Positions 35,096 through 47,690 are shown, numbered from the stretch's first letter. The stretch is DNA of 64,000 nt from Eonycteris spelaea (GCA_003508835.1 PUFA01000557.1:1-64000), one strand, 5' to 3'. The notes: generated from the sequence alone by a model not told the origin. Numbers and translations are program-made.

Positions 35096-35403
35096 TGTGT
35101 AGGACAGAGCCTGTACAGCATTCCCTTACTGGACTTTGCTTGTTCTTTCAGTCATTTATTTGTGTTTGCATTCTTTGTCTATTCATCCATCCATTTAACA
35201 CATTTACAGAGCCTGCTGTTTGGGGTTTGCCATGGTGAACTAGCTGTAGGGACACCAGCTTACTATCTAGTAGGCCCCTGAAGAGTCAACTTCCTCATGA
35301 TAGTGCTTGTTAACTGCACAGGCTCAGCGTTCAGGAATTCAGTTTTCTCCTTTTCCCCTCACACAGACATGCATGTGGTGTGCATGTCCTGAGCCTTCTG
35401 CCC

Positions 35404-35487
35404 TGCCCCCTTCCTCTAATCCTTGCTATCTGGGCGCTAATGCGTCTCAATGCAATGCACCTGGGAAGGATTCAGAGAGGGTGAGCT
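35404..35487 (+). ncRNA. MIR502: microRNA precursor mir-502
   Basis: The 5p arm at 35419-35439 (atccttgctatctgggcgct..) has the miR-502-specific 'gctatctggg' and one T to C from human. The 3p arm at 35454-35474 reads 'aatgcacctgggaaggattc', lacking the C of human 'gggcaagg'. The lower stem 'tgccccc..cctct' pairs with 'agagagggtgagc'. It is the last member of the cluster in human and here. Its separation from mir-660 is entirely due to the L1-type insertions at 25068-34665. Confidence 0.9.
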
Positions 35488-35809
35488 CGACAGCACCAAA
35501 ATGACAGAGCTTATACATCACCCTTCTCTCTCCCCTCTTCGTCCCTCCCTTGTCCTATTCCACCTTCTCTTCCTTCCTAGTAGGAGTTTGAGTGACTGGT
35601 GGGTGTTGGGGAAGCACAGGAAACAGAAGAGTTAGGGATTTCAGGCTTTCAATTTGCTGGATTTGTCTGTGTTCTAGAAGAAATGTCCTTATCAAATAAT
35701 GTCTATATGCTCAGGTTTCCAGAGTGCTGGACAGTGAGCTTTTTCTTTATTCCCCTTCTGCTTTTCTACACACAGGATGGTGGGCAGGGATCAGAGCCTT
35801 TCTATATGC

Positions 35810-35892
35810 TCCTCTCTAACTTCTTTCAACCTAGATGTGGGGCTATCTCAAATATTGTCTTTAGTCCAAGTTTTCAAAGAAGGGGAACCTTG
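35810..35892 (+). pseudogene. Decayed mir-500/362-like hairpin
   Basis: 'cctctctaacttctttcaac' then 'ctagatgtgg', and 'agtccaagttttcaaagaag', occupy the two arms. A 7-bp inner pairing (cttcttt with aaagaag) survives, the best of the decayed set. An L2 fragment follows at about 35930-36045 ('agtgtctgcaatgtgtcagg'). Confidence 0.5.
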
Positions 35893-36499
35893 CCCTACAT
35901 ATGGCAGGACCAAAGTGCTATTATGTTACCTTCCTTGCCTTTCTGGATTTGTATGGAGTGTCTGCAATGTGTCAGGCATTGTGTTGAGTGTTAAGGATAC
36001 AGTAATGAACAAGGCAGGCAAAAATCACTTGGTGTGCTCTTTGGTGGACAACTTTAGGAGAATGAACTTTATACAAATCCACAGTGCAAATGGGCACAAT
36101 GTTGGGCATGCCAGAGTGAACTTTCCTCTTCCACCTCCTACTGAGGGGACTTTTCACCCTATACCTCTGAGGATGGAGATATGTGCACATTGGTGGAGAA
36201 CTTTACACTCATAGAAATGTGTAATGAGTTTGAGCTGCTCTTATCTCCCAGGACCCGAAGGTATTACTGTGATATCTTAAGATGTTCACCACAGACTCTT
36301 CTGGCATTGGAGAGGTAGTGAAGACTAGGGGGACCTCCTTATTGCTTACCTTCTATGCATACCACACCAGTTGTGGAAATGAGAACAGCCTATGTCTTTA
36401 TATTACCATACTACCTGTGTATTTTCATCTCTCTCTCTCTCTGTCTCTTTGTCTCACCTAGGCTATGCAGGTGCCCCATGTTCCGAATTTACTCCCTCT

Positions 36500-36590
36500 G
36501 TCCCACTCTTATTACCTGGGCCCAAGTGCTCTTCTCTCCTGTTGTGCTCCAGTACAGGGACTCTGAGAGAGTGAGCCTTATCCTGACATT
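36500..36590 (+). pseudogene. Decayed mir-500-like hairpin
   Basis: 'ctcttattacctgggcccaa' then 'gtgctc', and 'ctctgagagagtgagcctta', align with the mir-500 5' arm and 3' flank. The 3' arm core ('tgctccagtacaggga') has lost its match. An L2 fragment follows at 36625-36720. Confidence 0.5.
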
Positions 36591-36954
36591 GACAAGTGCA
36601 GAGTGCCCTTATATTATACTTCTCTCCCATTCATTCGTTTTATTTCTTTGATAAATATTTGAATGGCTTCTGGGTGTTGGGGTCAGTGGTTTTGATGTTT
36701 AGTGGGGTTGTGTAAGAATAAAAATCTTTATTATCATTGTGCCATGTTAAGAGTGTGAATGAGACTTTTGTTTCTTCTCTATGCCCAAAAAGGTGAATCT
36801 TCTTTTTTAGCAGACTATTGGAAGGATATAGAAAGGTAATTTACTCATTACCTGTTATGCACACATGCAGTATGTCAGGACGGGCTTTGTCCTTGCAGGT
36901 AGGTAAGGAGCTTGCACATGTAATGTGCACATACCGTTCCAGTGCTTGAGACTT

Positions 36955-37195
36955 TTGATCTGCTCCTTCCTCTCAGATTCATTGCATATGGATGCTGTGT
37001 TTCTGAATCCACTATCTATATGCCTTGGTCTAAGAACTGGTGCAATTGTGATCATATTAGAAGGACTGTTCATCTTTAAGTCACTTCCCTAAGGTTTGGT
37101 CATTCTTTCAGCAGTTATTTAGGGAGTATTTACTATGTGCCAGCCATTGCTGGTTTCTAGAAATACTACGATACAAAATAGAAAGTATTGGGTGT
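36955..37195 (+). pseudogene. Last decayed hairpin-plus-L2 unit
   Basis: 'gctccttcctctcagattca' then 'ttgcatatgg' resembles mir-660 'tgctccttctcccatacccattgcatatcgg'. It is followed by an antisense L2 at 37090-37190 ('cagcagttatttagggagta' and 'ttactatgtgccagccattg'). No 3' arm is recognisable. The array ends here. Confidence 0.45.
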
Positions 37196-37199
37196 TTGG

Positions 37200-37800
37200 C
37201 TTTGTGGGCACATACAGGAGTTTCTTAAAAACTCTTAATATGTTTCCTATCCACTTTTAACGTCACATTTGGGTGTAAAGGGAGGCAGAAGAGTATTGTC
37301 CTAGGTTCAAAGTTGCATATCAGCAGCACATTTTCTCTCCTGGAAATGAGGGGACAGTCTATGAGGTAAGCTATTTAGGAATAATCACTAAGAGTAAAGA
37401 GGTAGTGGTTGAAGAATTCAGATTTAGTCCTAGCCTTTTTAGCCTGTTTCTACTTAGCAGTATTCTTCAGAGTATCTCTCTACTTCGAGTAGGCTGATCT
37501 ATTCATTCCTACTTTCTTAGTATTGCCTGTTATAGATTTATGATTTTTCAGGTCAGCATAACAATACAGTATTACAAATGGTGAGGAGGGGAGAAGAGAC
37601 AGATACTGACATTTCAATCTTCTTTCTCGAGTTCTTAAACAGGACTTAAAAATACTGACTCTCAGTCCTCCTCTCCCAACTTCTTCCAACTATACTCTGC
37701 AGAAGAAACCAGGTTGTTTAATATGTGCTCCTTAACTTTTGTATACCCTAAATCCCATTTTTGGTTACTAGCAATGCCTTTCCCCCCCTCAGACTTTACA
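37200..37800. other. Unassigned intronic DNA
   Basis: No gene or clear repeat is recognised. Confidence 0.4.
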
Positions 37801-37804
37801 TCTC

Positions 37805-37945
37805 TCTTGGATGTGAAGGACCAACAGGATCAGCATTCGCCACCTCAGACCAAGGGAATCAGATAGTTGGGGAGGGGAAGCAGTCTGTGTTTTAACAAGC
37901 CCTCCAGGGGATTCTGATGCACACTCTTAAGAGAACCACTGGTTT
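37805..37945 (+). mobile_element. MER20 relic
   Basis: 'gtgttttaacaagccctcca' then 'ggggattctgatgca' and 'gagaaccactgg' are the MER20 3' half. The 5' half is diverged ('ggatcagcattcgccac'). Confidence 0.7.
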
Positions 37946-38039
37946 AAATAACTTTAACAGAAGTTTCTGAATTACACTGGATGATTTTTTTGAATCAAAA
38001 TTTCCTTATGTATATACTGCATTTCAGTCTCTGATTTTT

Positions 38040-40238
38040 TAGAAACTTAATAGACTTCTCTCATCAGTTTTAGGTTTACAGAAATATTAAGCAGAAAGTA
38101 CAGAGTTACCATTATTCCCCTACCCCAGTTTCTTCTATTATTAACATCTTGCAGTTAGTATAGCATACTTATTACAATTGATGGGCCAATAATGATACAT
38201 TATTGTTAACTAAAGCCCATATTTATTCAAATTCCCTCTTTTGACAATGTATCCATTATAGTATACAGAGTAGTTTACCATCCTAAAAAACCTCTGTGCT
38301 CCACCTGTACATCCCTTCTACTCCCAAATCCATGGCAAACACTGATCTTTTTAACTGTCTACATAGTTTTGCCTTTTCAAAATCTTATGGTTGGAATCAT
38401 ATAATATGGTGGCCTTTCAGAATTATTTATTTTACTTCATTTAAGACTTCACCACATATTATGTGGTTCAATAGCTCATTTATTTTTTATCGCTGAATAA
38501 CATTACATTATCTGGATATACTATAGTTTGTCTCTCCACTCACCTACTGAAGGACATTTTGGTTCCTTCCAACTTTTGGCAATTATGAATAAAGCTGCTA
38601 TAAGCATCTATGTGCAGGTTTTTGTGTGGGCGTAAATTTTCATATCATTTGGGAGCACAATTACTGGATTGTATAGTAAGAGTATGTTAATTTTGTAAGA
38701 AATTGCCAAACTGTCTTCCAAAGTGTCTGTACTATTTTGTATTCCACCAATAATGAGAGTTCAGTTGCTTCATGACCTCATAGTATTTAGTGTCAATGTT
38801 TTTATATTTTAACTATTCTAATAGGTATATGTGGTATCTCATTGTTGTTTTAACTTGCAATTTTCTAATTACACATTGTATTGAACATCTTTTCATATGC
38901 TTATTTGCCATCTGTATATCTTCTTTGTTTAGGTTCAGATTATTTGTCTATTTTTAAATTGGGTGATTCTTTTTCTTGTTGAATTTTAAGAAATCTTTTT
39001 ATATTTTGGGTACCTGTTTTCTCATCATTTATGTCTTTTGCAAATATTTTCTCTAGTATGTGACTTGTCTTTTCATTCTATTAGTAGTGGCTTTGCAGAG
39101 GAAAAAATTTTAATATTAATGAAATCCAATTCATCAAGTCTTTCTTTCATAGATCACACCTTTGGTATTGTATCTAAAAAGTCATTGCCAAACCCAGGGT
39201 CACCAAGATTTTCTCCTGTGTTATCTTCTAGAAGTTTTAGTTTTGGATTTTACATTTAAGTCTATCATCCCTTTTGAGTCACTTTTTTTGTGTGTGAATG
39301 TTGAAGATCTGTATCTAGATTCATTTTTCTTCACATGTAGATGTCCAGTTGTTCTATAGTACTATTTGTTGAAAAGACTATCTTTATTGACTGAATTGCC
39401 TTCACTCCTTTGTCAAAGATGGGTTGACCGTGTATGTATGGGTTTTATTTCGAGGCTCTCTATTCTGTTTCATTGATCTATTTGCTTATTCTTTCACCAA
39501 TACCACATTGTCTTAATTACTCTAGCTTTATAGTAAGTGTTGAAGTTGGGTAATGCTCCAAATTTATTCTTCTTCAATGTCGGGTCATTTATGTTGATAA
39601 GTATCAATATAAGCTTTATAATCAGATTGTCAATATCCACAAAATAATGTTGGGATTTTGATTGGGATTGCGTTGAATCTTCAGATCAAGTTGAGAAGAA
39701 CTGACATCTTGACAATATTGAGTCTTCCTATCTAGGTGCATGGACTATGTCTCCATTTACTGAGATCTTTGCTTTCTTTCATCACAGTTTTGTAGTTTTC
39801 CTCATATAGATCTTGTACTTACTTTGTTAGATTTATACCTAATTATTTTATTTTTTTGGTGCTAAAATATAAATGACATTGTGTTTTAAAATTCAAATTC
39901 TGATTGTTCATTGATGATATATAAGAAAGCAGTTGACTTTTTTATATTAACCTTGAATCCTGCAAACTTGTTATGGTTGCTTATTGGTATCAGCAGTTTT
40001 TTGGTTGATGCTTGGTGATTTTCTATATACAATCATGTCATTTGGAACAATAGTTTTAATTTTTTACTTCCCGATCTGTACCTTTTGTTTCTTTTCTTGT
40101 CTTCTTGGATTAGGTGGGAATTCCAGTAAGAGGGTGAATAGGAGTGGTGAGTACAGATGTCTTTGCTTTGCTTCTGACCTTAACAGGCAAGCATCTTTTT
40201 TCTAACCATTAAGTATGATGTTAGCTCTAGGTTTTTTT
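38040..40238 (-). mobile_element. Ancient near-complete L1, 3' part
   Basis: Antisense L1. It starts with a 3' UTR ('acagaaatattaagcagaaa'), then the ORF2 end and reverse-transcriptase region in order ('caattactggattgtatagt', 'gccaaactgtcttccaaagt', 'ggtatctcattgttg', 'gattgggattgcgttgaatc'). It is much more diverged than the L1 at 26.2 kb. It is interrupted at 40239 by element D and continues at 45022. Confidence 0.75.
40222..40238. repeat. Target-site duplication of element D, left copy
   Basis: 'tagctctaggttttttt' here is repeated exactly at 45022-45038. The two copies bracket the whole D plus E insertion. Confidence 0.85.
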
Positions 40239-40965
40239 TTTCTGGCTTTATTGAAATATAGTAGACAATTAGTTGCTTATATTTACATTGTACAATTCAA
40301 TGAGTTTTTTTTCAATTATAGTTTGGCATACAATAATATATTAGTTTCAGTTGTACAGCATAGTGATAGAGATCTATATAACTTACAAAATGATTACCCC
40401 ACTAAATCTAGTGCTCCTCTTCCCCCTTTACATATTTATTACAACATTATTAATGATTTTACTTATGCTACACTTTTTATCTCCATGTCTATTTTATAAC
40501 TATCCATTTAACTTAATCTCTTTGTCTTTTTTCACTGTTTCCCCAACTCCTCTCCATCTAGTAGCCCTTGTTGTTGTTTTTTTTTCTGTAGATTCCACAT
40601 GTATGTGAAATCATGTGATATTTGTCTTTCTCTGTCTGACTTATTTCATTCAGTGTCATACCCTCTAGGTCCATGAAAGCAATATCTTTTTCCATCCCTT
40701 CCTTTTAGTCTGTGTGAGTCTTTTAATGTGAAGTGAGTCTCTCAAAGGTAGCATATGTAGGGGTCTTGTTTTCTTATACATTTAAGCCACTCTATCTTTT
40801 GGTTGGAGGACTTAATTCTTTTCCATTTGAGGTACTTGTTGATAGTAATGAGTTATTACCATTCTTTACTCCTGTTTTTGATACATGTTTTTTCTTCTTA
40901 AAGAAGTTCCTCCAACATTCTTGTCATACTGACTTGACGTTGATAAATTCCCTTAGCTTATTTTT
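40239..40965 (-). mobile_element. Element D, 3' part (L1-derived)
   Basis: The 3' end is 'ctggctttattgaaatatag', the same as in copy C. The 3' UTR joins at about 40670-40700 straight to sequence just upstream of the ORF2 start ('aatatctttttccatccctt'), so ORF2 is essentially absent. It is broken at 40966 by element E and resumes at 43339. Confidence 0.75.
40950..40965. repeat. Target-site duplication of element E, left copy
   Basis: 'cccttagcttattttt' is repeated exactly at 43323-43338. It is a 16-bp perfect duplication, showing that E landed in D by target-primed reverse transcription. Confidence 0.9.
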
Positions 40966-43322
40966 AAAATTTATTTATTTTAATTAGTTTCAAGTAACAG
41001 TACATTGGTTGGACATCTACATAGGTTATAATATGATCCCTCCAATTGCTCCCTCCCTCCCTAACACTCCAGCTAGCCAATATATTAATGCTAACTGCAT
41101 TTCCTATGCCATGCTCCTCATCCCTATGACCATCCATCAGCTACTAATATGTACTTTTTTAACCTTCACCTTATTCTACCAGCCTCCCAAACTCCCCTCT
41201 CCTCTGTCCATCACGAAATTGCCCACTGTATTTGTGAGTCTGTTTTTGATTAGTTTGTTCTTTTTTTCCTTAGATTACCACATATAAGTGAAATCATATA
41301 GTGTTCATCTTTCTCTGTCTGACTTAAATACTGTCTAGGTCCATCAAAGCAATATCTTTTTCCATCCCCTTAATTTTAGTCTGTGTGTGTCTTTTAATCT
41401 GAAGTGAGTCTCCTGTAGCAACATGTACGGGTCCTTGTTTTTCTATACATTTATCCACTCTATCTTTTAGTGGGAGAACTTAATTCTTTTCCATTTGAGG
41501 TACTTATTGATAGAAATGTAGTTATTACCATTCTTTATTCCTGTTTTTGATACATGCTTTTTCTTCTTAAAGAAGTCCCTCCAACATTTCCTGTAATACT
41601 GGCTTGGTGGTGATGAATTCCTTTAGCTTATTTTTGTCTGGAAGCTGTTTATCTTCCTTTGACTCTAAATGATAGCTTTGCGGATAAAGTATTCTTGTTT
41701 GTAGATCCTGAGTCTTCATCACGTGAATATTTTGTGCCAAACCCTTCTGTCCTGCATAGTTTTCTTTTGAGAATTCAGGTGCCAGACTTATTGGTGCTCC
41801 TTGTAGGTAACTATCTGTTTTTCTCTTGCTGCTTTTAGTATTCTTTCTTCGTATTTAACTATTGGCATTTTAATTGTGATATGTCTTGGTGTGGGCCTCT
41901 TTAGATCCCTGGTTTTTGGATTCTCTGAGCTTCCTGGGGGTTTATGTCCATTTTCTTCACCAGATTAGGAAGTTTTCTATCATTATTCTTCAAATAGCTG
42001 TTCAACTTCTTGTTTTCCTTCAGGTACACCGATCAGATGGATATTTTGACCTTTAATAGTGTCCCATATGCTCCTTAAATTATTTTTATAGTCTTGGGGA
42101 TCTTTTTTCTTGCCATTCTGATTGTGTCCTTGGCTTTCCCATCCCCTAGATAGATCATTGATCCTTTCTTTATTCACTTTGTTTATTCCTTTTTTATTCC
42201 ATTTAAAATACTTCTCATCTCAGATAATGTATTCTTCATTTCTGACTGGCTCCCTTTTATAATTTCCATTTCCATTTTTATGTTTTTATCTTTGTTGAAG
42301 TTCTCACTGAATTATCTACACTTCCCAAAAGTTCATTGAACATCTTTATAACCAGTGTTTTGAACTCTGCATCTGTTACATTACTCGACTCCATTATTCT
42401 TGGATCTCTGTGCTGTTTTCTCATATGGTTTGCTGCTTTTTTGTCTTCCCATTTGGGCTGCCTTTCTGTGTCTGTTTCTATGTGGTAAGCAAAGCTCTTA
42501 AGTCTCCTGGACTTATTAGTGTGGATTTGTGAAGCAGGTTCTGTCCAGTGGCACAGTCCTGAGAGGGTTCAGCTGCAGGCCAAATTTAGCCCCAGCCTGT
42601 GCCCCTCTAGGGCCACCTGTTAAGATTCAGCAAGCAATCTACAGATGCTGTGCTTATAGTTGCCTCAAAAGGCCACACCAGAAACTGAGGTCAGCTGCCT
42701 CCAGTGTGAATCTAGGTGCTGCTCAGCAAGGAGCACCTGACTTGCTGAGGACACTCCTGGATGTGGCTTGGGTGGGGCCACAGAGGGGGAGGCGGGGTTT
42801 CAGGGAACCTTTCTGGGTAGAGTGACCTCTGTTATCCAGTTTTGATGACGTCTAGGCTATGGCAGCTCTGTGTCTGCACACTGGGAGCGGGGAGGGCTTA
42901 ACAAGGAACAATGGATCCCGCCAGCACTTTTACACAGAGCAAGTCTCACCTCAGCCCTCACTCTGACAACGTCTCCCTATATGTTCCTGGTGCCCCCTGC
43001 ATGTAGCCAAATTGCACTGGTGCTCAGAGCAGCAGGTCTGTCACCATGAAATTCTGCTCGTGGACACGGCCCCTTTAAGAGGTGTCTGCTGCTGCCTCAG
43101 CCGCAACCTCACGAGACCGGGCAGCCTTGCGTCCTCGCCCATCCAACCTTCTGCTGTTGCAGGGTGATTTCTTGGCTTTCTCCTAGTTGTATGGCTTGTT
43201 AATCTAGATCCAAGGTGATGTTTTCTTTGCTGCCTGCTCCTTGTTTCTGTGACAACTTTGATTTGGTCGCCAGAGGGATGAACAGAGCCTCTATCATCTA
43301 CGCCATATTTTTCTCCCCTTTC
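40966..43322 (-). mobile_element. Element E, L1-derived, nested in D
   Basis: A 2.36-kb antisense element. It has a 3' UTR ('aattagtttcaagtaacagt', a different tail from D), the same UTR-to-ORF2-start junction as D and C (at about 41335-41370), and an intergenic region. An ORF1 relic follows: an antisense fragment at 41983-42177 reads NNLRSIWDTIKGQNIHLIGV then PEGKQE, the ORF1p RNA-binding region. The 5' UTR (about 42530-43320) is nearly parallel to D. ORF1 is broken. Structure is HAL1-like (ORF1 only). Confidence 0.8.
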
Positions 43323-43338
43323 CCCTTAGCTTATTTTT

Positions 43339-45021
43339 TGTCTAGGGGGTTCTTTATCTTTCTTTTGAGTCTAAATGATAGCTTTACTGGATAAAGCATT
43401 CTCAGTTGTAGATTCTAGGTTTTCATTACACTGAATATTTTGCGCCAAGCCCTTCTGTCCTGCATGGTTTCTTTTGAGAAATCAGCCACCAGTATTATGA
43501 GTGCTCCTTAGTAGTAACTAATTACTTTTCTCTTGCTGATTTTAGTATTCTTTTTTGTATCTAACCTTTGGCATTTTTAATTATGATGTGTCTTGGTGTG
43601 GGCCTCTTTGGGTTCCTGGGGTTATATGTCTTATTTTCTCCACTAGGAGATGGAATTTTTTCCATCATTATTTCTTCAAATAGCTCTTCAGCTCCTTGTT
43701 TTCCTTCAGGTACCCTCATGACACAGATACTTTTTTACATTTAATAGTGTCCCATAGGCTCTTTAAATTATTATAGTCTTGGCTTCTTTTTCTCTGCCAT
43801 TCTGATTGAGTGACCTTTGCTTCCCCATCCTCTCTATTGGTGGTTTGATCCTCTTCTTTATCCACTGTCAATTACCTTCAATATACTCTTCATCTCAATG
43901 TGTTTCTTTATTTCTGACTGATTTTCTTTTATCATTTCCATTTTCATGTTTTTTTATCTCTTTGTTAAAGTTCTCACTGAATTCATCTACACATCCCCTA
44001 AGTTCATTGAGCAACTTTATAACCAGTGTTTTGAACTCTGCATCTGTTAGATTGCTTGGACTCCATTATTCCTGGATCTCTGTTCTGTTCTCTCATACGG
44101 TTTTTGCTTATTTGTTTTCCATTTTGGCTGCCTTTCTGTGTCTGTTTTTATGTACTAAACAAAGTTCCTAAGTCTCCCGGTCTTATTAGTGTGGCTTTGT
44201 GTAGTAGGTGTCCAGTGGCACAGTCCTGAGAGGGGTTCAGCTGCAGGCCAAGTTTAGCCCCAGCCTGTGCCCCTCTGGGGCCACCTGTTAAGATTCAACA
44301 AACAATCCACAGATGCTGTGCTTTTAGTTATCTCAAGAAACCGCAGCAGAAACCAAGGCCAGCTGCCACAAGTGTGAATCTTGGAACTGCTCAGCAAGGA
44401 TCATTGGACTCGCCCAGGACACAAGTGGATGTGGCTTGGGAGGAGCTGTGAGTTGGGGGAAGTGAAGTTTCAGGGAATCCTCTGGGTGGAGTGACCTGTT
44501 AGTCAGTTTGAGGAAGTCTCAGCTATGGTGTTGCTGAGTCTGCACACTGGGATTGGGGAGGGCTCAACAGAGGAACAATGGATACTGCCAGCAATTCTGC
44601 CCAGGAGAGAGCCTCTCCTCAGGCCCTCACTTGGACAACACAGTGTCCCCCTGTATGTTTCTGGTGCCTTCTGTGCAGCTGACCCGGTGCTGGTGCTTAG
44701 AGCGAGCAGCTCCGTCACTTGACAATTCACTTCCGGACACTGCCCCTTTAAGAGGCATCTGCAGATGCCTGCTGCTGGGGCCTCAGCCTCTGTCCCACTA
44801 AGCCGTTGGGGACTGGGCAGCATCATGTCTTTGCCCCCTCCTACCTTCTACTGTAGCAGGTTGATTTCTTATTTCTCTCCTAGTTGTAGGGCTTGCTCAT
44901 CTAGATTCCAAGTGACTTTCCTTGCTGTTTGTTCCGTGTTTCTCTCACAACTTTGATTGGGTTGCAAGATGAATGAACAAAGCATCTATCATCTATGCCA
45001 TTTTTTTTTCCAAAAGAGTGC
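43339..45021 (-). mobile_element. Element D, 5' part
   Basis: It carries the ORF1 relic (about 43360-44090) and 5' UTR (about 44170-45010) with 'ggcacagtcctgagaggggt' and 'ctgttaagattcaacaaaca', shared with C and E. It ends 'ctatgcc' followed by a T-run. D alone is about 2.4 kb. Confidence 0.75.
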
Positions 45022-45038
45022 TAGCTCTAGGTTTTTTT

Positions 45039-47690
45039 GTTGATATTCTTTATCAAATTGAGGAAGTTACCTTTCATTCCTTATTTTGCTGATTTTTATT
45101 ATGAATAGATGTCAGATTTTGTAAAATACTTTTTTTTGTATTGATCCATATGCCTATATAACGTTTCTCTTTTTAGCCTGTTCATGTGATGGATTACATT
45201 AATTGATTTTTTAACGTTAACCTGCCTTACATGCCTAAAATAAATCACAATTGGTATGGTATAGTTTTTTTATCCATTGTTGAATTTGATCTGCTGATAT
45301 TTTTTTGAGGATTTTTGCAATGTTTAAGGGGGAGATTGGTCTATAGTTTTCCTTGTAATGTCTTTGTCTTGTTTAGGTATTAAGATAATTCTAGCTACAT
45401 AGAATGAGTTAGGAAGAATTGTTGTTTTTTATTTTTTGAAAGAAATTGTAGAGAATTGATATAATTTCTTCTTTAAATATTTGGTAAGATTCACCAGTGA
45501 TCCCATCTGAGTCTCGTACTTTCTGTTTTGGAAGGTTATTAATTAGTGATTCAGTTTCTTTAATAGATATAGACATATTCATTGATCTATTTCTCTTTGT
45601 ATGAGTTTTCATAGATTGTATCTTTCAATGATTAATCCATTTCATCTAGGTTTTCAAATTTGTGAGCATAGAATTGTTTGTTAATAAATTCCTTTATCTT
45701 TGTATTATTCATATGATTAATAGTGATGATCCTTGTTTCATTTTTGATGTTAAGTAATTTGTACTTCTTTTTCTTAATTAACCGGGGTATAGGTTTGTTA
45801 ATTTTATTGATCTTTTCAAAGAACCAACTTTTGGTTTTGATTTTCTTTATTGATTTCCTGTCTTCAATTTCATTGATTTCTCCTCTAATTTGTATTACTT
45901 ATTTTTTTCTGCTTATTTTGGGTTTACTTTGCATTTCTTTTTCTAGTTTCCTAATGTGAAAGCTTAGGTAATTTATTTTAGATCTTTCTTCTTTTCTAAT
46001 ATATGCATTCAATGTTGTAGATTTCCTTCTAAGCACTAGGTTTTCTGTATCCCACAAATTTTGATAAGTTATTTTTCATTTTCATTTAGTTCAAAATGTT
46101 TTTTTTAATTTCTCCTACAACTTCTTCTTTGACTCATGTGTTATTTAGATGTGTGTTGTTTTAATCTTAAAGTATTTTGGGGTTTTCTACCTATCTTTCT
46201 TTATTGATTTCTAGTTTAATCCCATTATTATCTGAGCAGACTTTGTATGATTATTTTTTAATTCGTTAAGGTATATTTCATAGCCCAGAATGTCAGCTAT
46301 TTTAGAGAATGTTCCATGTGAGCTTGAGAAGGCTGTATATTCTGATGATGTTAGATACTTAGTGTCTACAGATGTCAGTTAGGTCCATTTGATTGATGAT
46401 TCTGTTCAATTTTGTTTTTACTGATTTTCTGCTGCTGGATCTGTCTATTTCCAGTAGAGGGGTATTGAAGTCTCCAACCATAACAGTAGGTTTATCTGTT
46501 TCTCCTTGCTATTTTATCAGTTTTTGCCTTATGTAATTTTATGTTCTATTGTTAGGCACATAAATGTTAAGGACTGTTATGGCTTCTTACAGAATTGACA
46601 CTTTATCATTATGTAATGCCACTTTCATCCCTGATAATTTTCCTTGCTCTGAAATCTGCTTTGTCTGAAATAATATACTACTTTAGCTTCCTTTTGATTG
46701 GTGGTAGCATGTTATATCTTTATCCATCTTCTTCCTTTTAATCTCTGCCTTTATATTTAAGGTAGATTTCTTGTAGAAAACATAGTTAGATACTGCATTT
46801 TTTCCCCATCTGACAGTCTTTTAACTGTTATGTTTTAGACCATTGACGTTTAAAGTGATTCCTGATGTGGTTGAGTCCATATGATCTGTCATATTTGTTA
46901 CTGTTTCCTGTTCGTTGTCCTTGTTTTTTTTTCTTCCTTATTTTGTCTTCCACCCTTTTTCTGCCTTCTCTGGTTTTAGTCGAGCATTTTTATTATCCTA
47001 TTTTTTTTCTCTTAGCATACCAATTATATTTCTTTTTTAAAAACTTTTTTCAGTGGTCGCCCTTGTGTTTGCAATATACATTTAAACTAATCAAAGTCTT
47101 CTTTCAAATAACACAATATGAATTCATGGATAATGCAAATACCATATAACAGAGTATTCCTACTTCCTTTTTCCTGTCCTTTATAACATTGCTGTCTTTT
47201 CACTTATCTGTAAGCTGTCATCACTGAATGCATTGTTGCCATTATTATTTTGAACAAACAATAATGATGTTTATTGTAGTGATTATTTCACAGTATATAC
47301 AAATATCAAATTATTAGTTGTATATCTTAAACATTATTATTTATGCCATTTATAACATGTTATGTTTATGACAATTATATCTCAATTTTAAAAAGGCAGA
47401 TGGAGGAAAAGAATAAGGATTAAATATTTTATTTTTTTATTCCTTCTCTTGCTTCTTCCTTTCTTTATGTAGGCCTGAGTTTCTTACCTGTATAATTTTT
47501 CTTCTTTCTAAAGAATTTCTTTTAACATGTTCCACAAGGCAGATATACTGCTGACTAATTCCTTTAATTTTTGTTTTTCTGAGAAAAAATCTTACTTTCT
47601 CATTCAGTTTTGAGGAATTATTTCTCTGGACCAGAGTTCTTGATTGGTAGTTTCTTTTCAACCCTTCACTGTATATATGACGATGATCTG
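45039..47690 (-). mobile_element. Ancient L1, middle part (ORF2 start and intergenic region)
   Basis: It continues the L1 of 38040-40238 without loss. Antisense ORF2 words appear in order ('aattcaccag', 'gaccaactttt' region, 'gttgttttaatctt', 'ctgtctatttccagtagagg', 'taaagtgattcctgatgtgg'). An antisense ORF2 scrap at 45409-45612 reads ESLINNLPKQKVRDSDGITG then ESYQIFKEEI, just before the reverse-transcriptase core. Heavily broken. Confidence 0.75.

Noticed and set aside
35599..36214. Overlapping 131- and 145-codon frames (+)
   Set aside because: They cross a decayed microRNA hairpin and an L2 fragment, in two frames with no domain signature. Chance frames.
9266..37195. Initially read as a satellite or macrosatellite array
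   Set aside because: The repeated core matches known microRNA precursors in the human order, with interspersed L2. It is a duplicated microRNA cluster, not a satellite.
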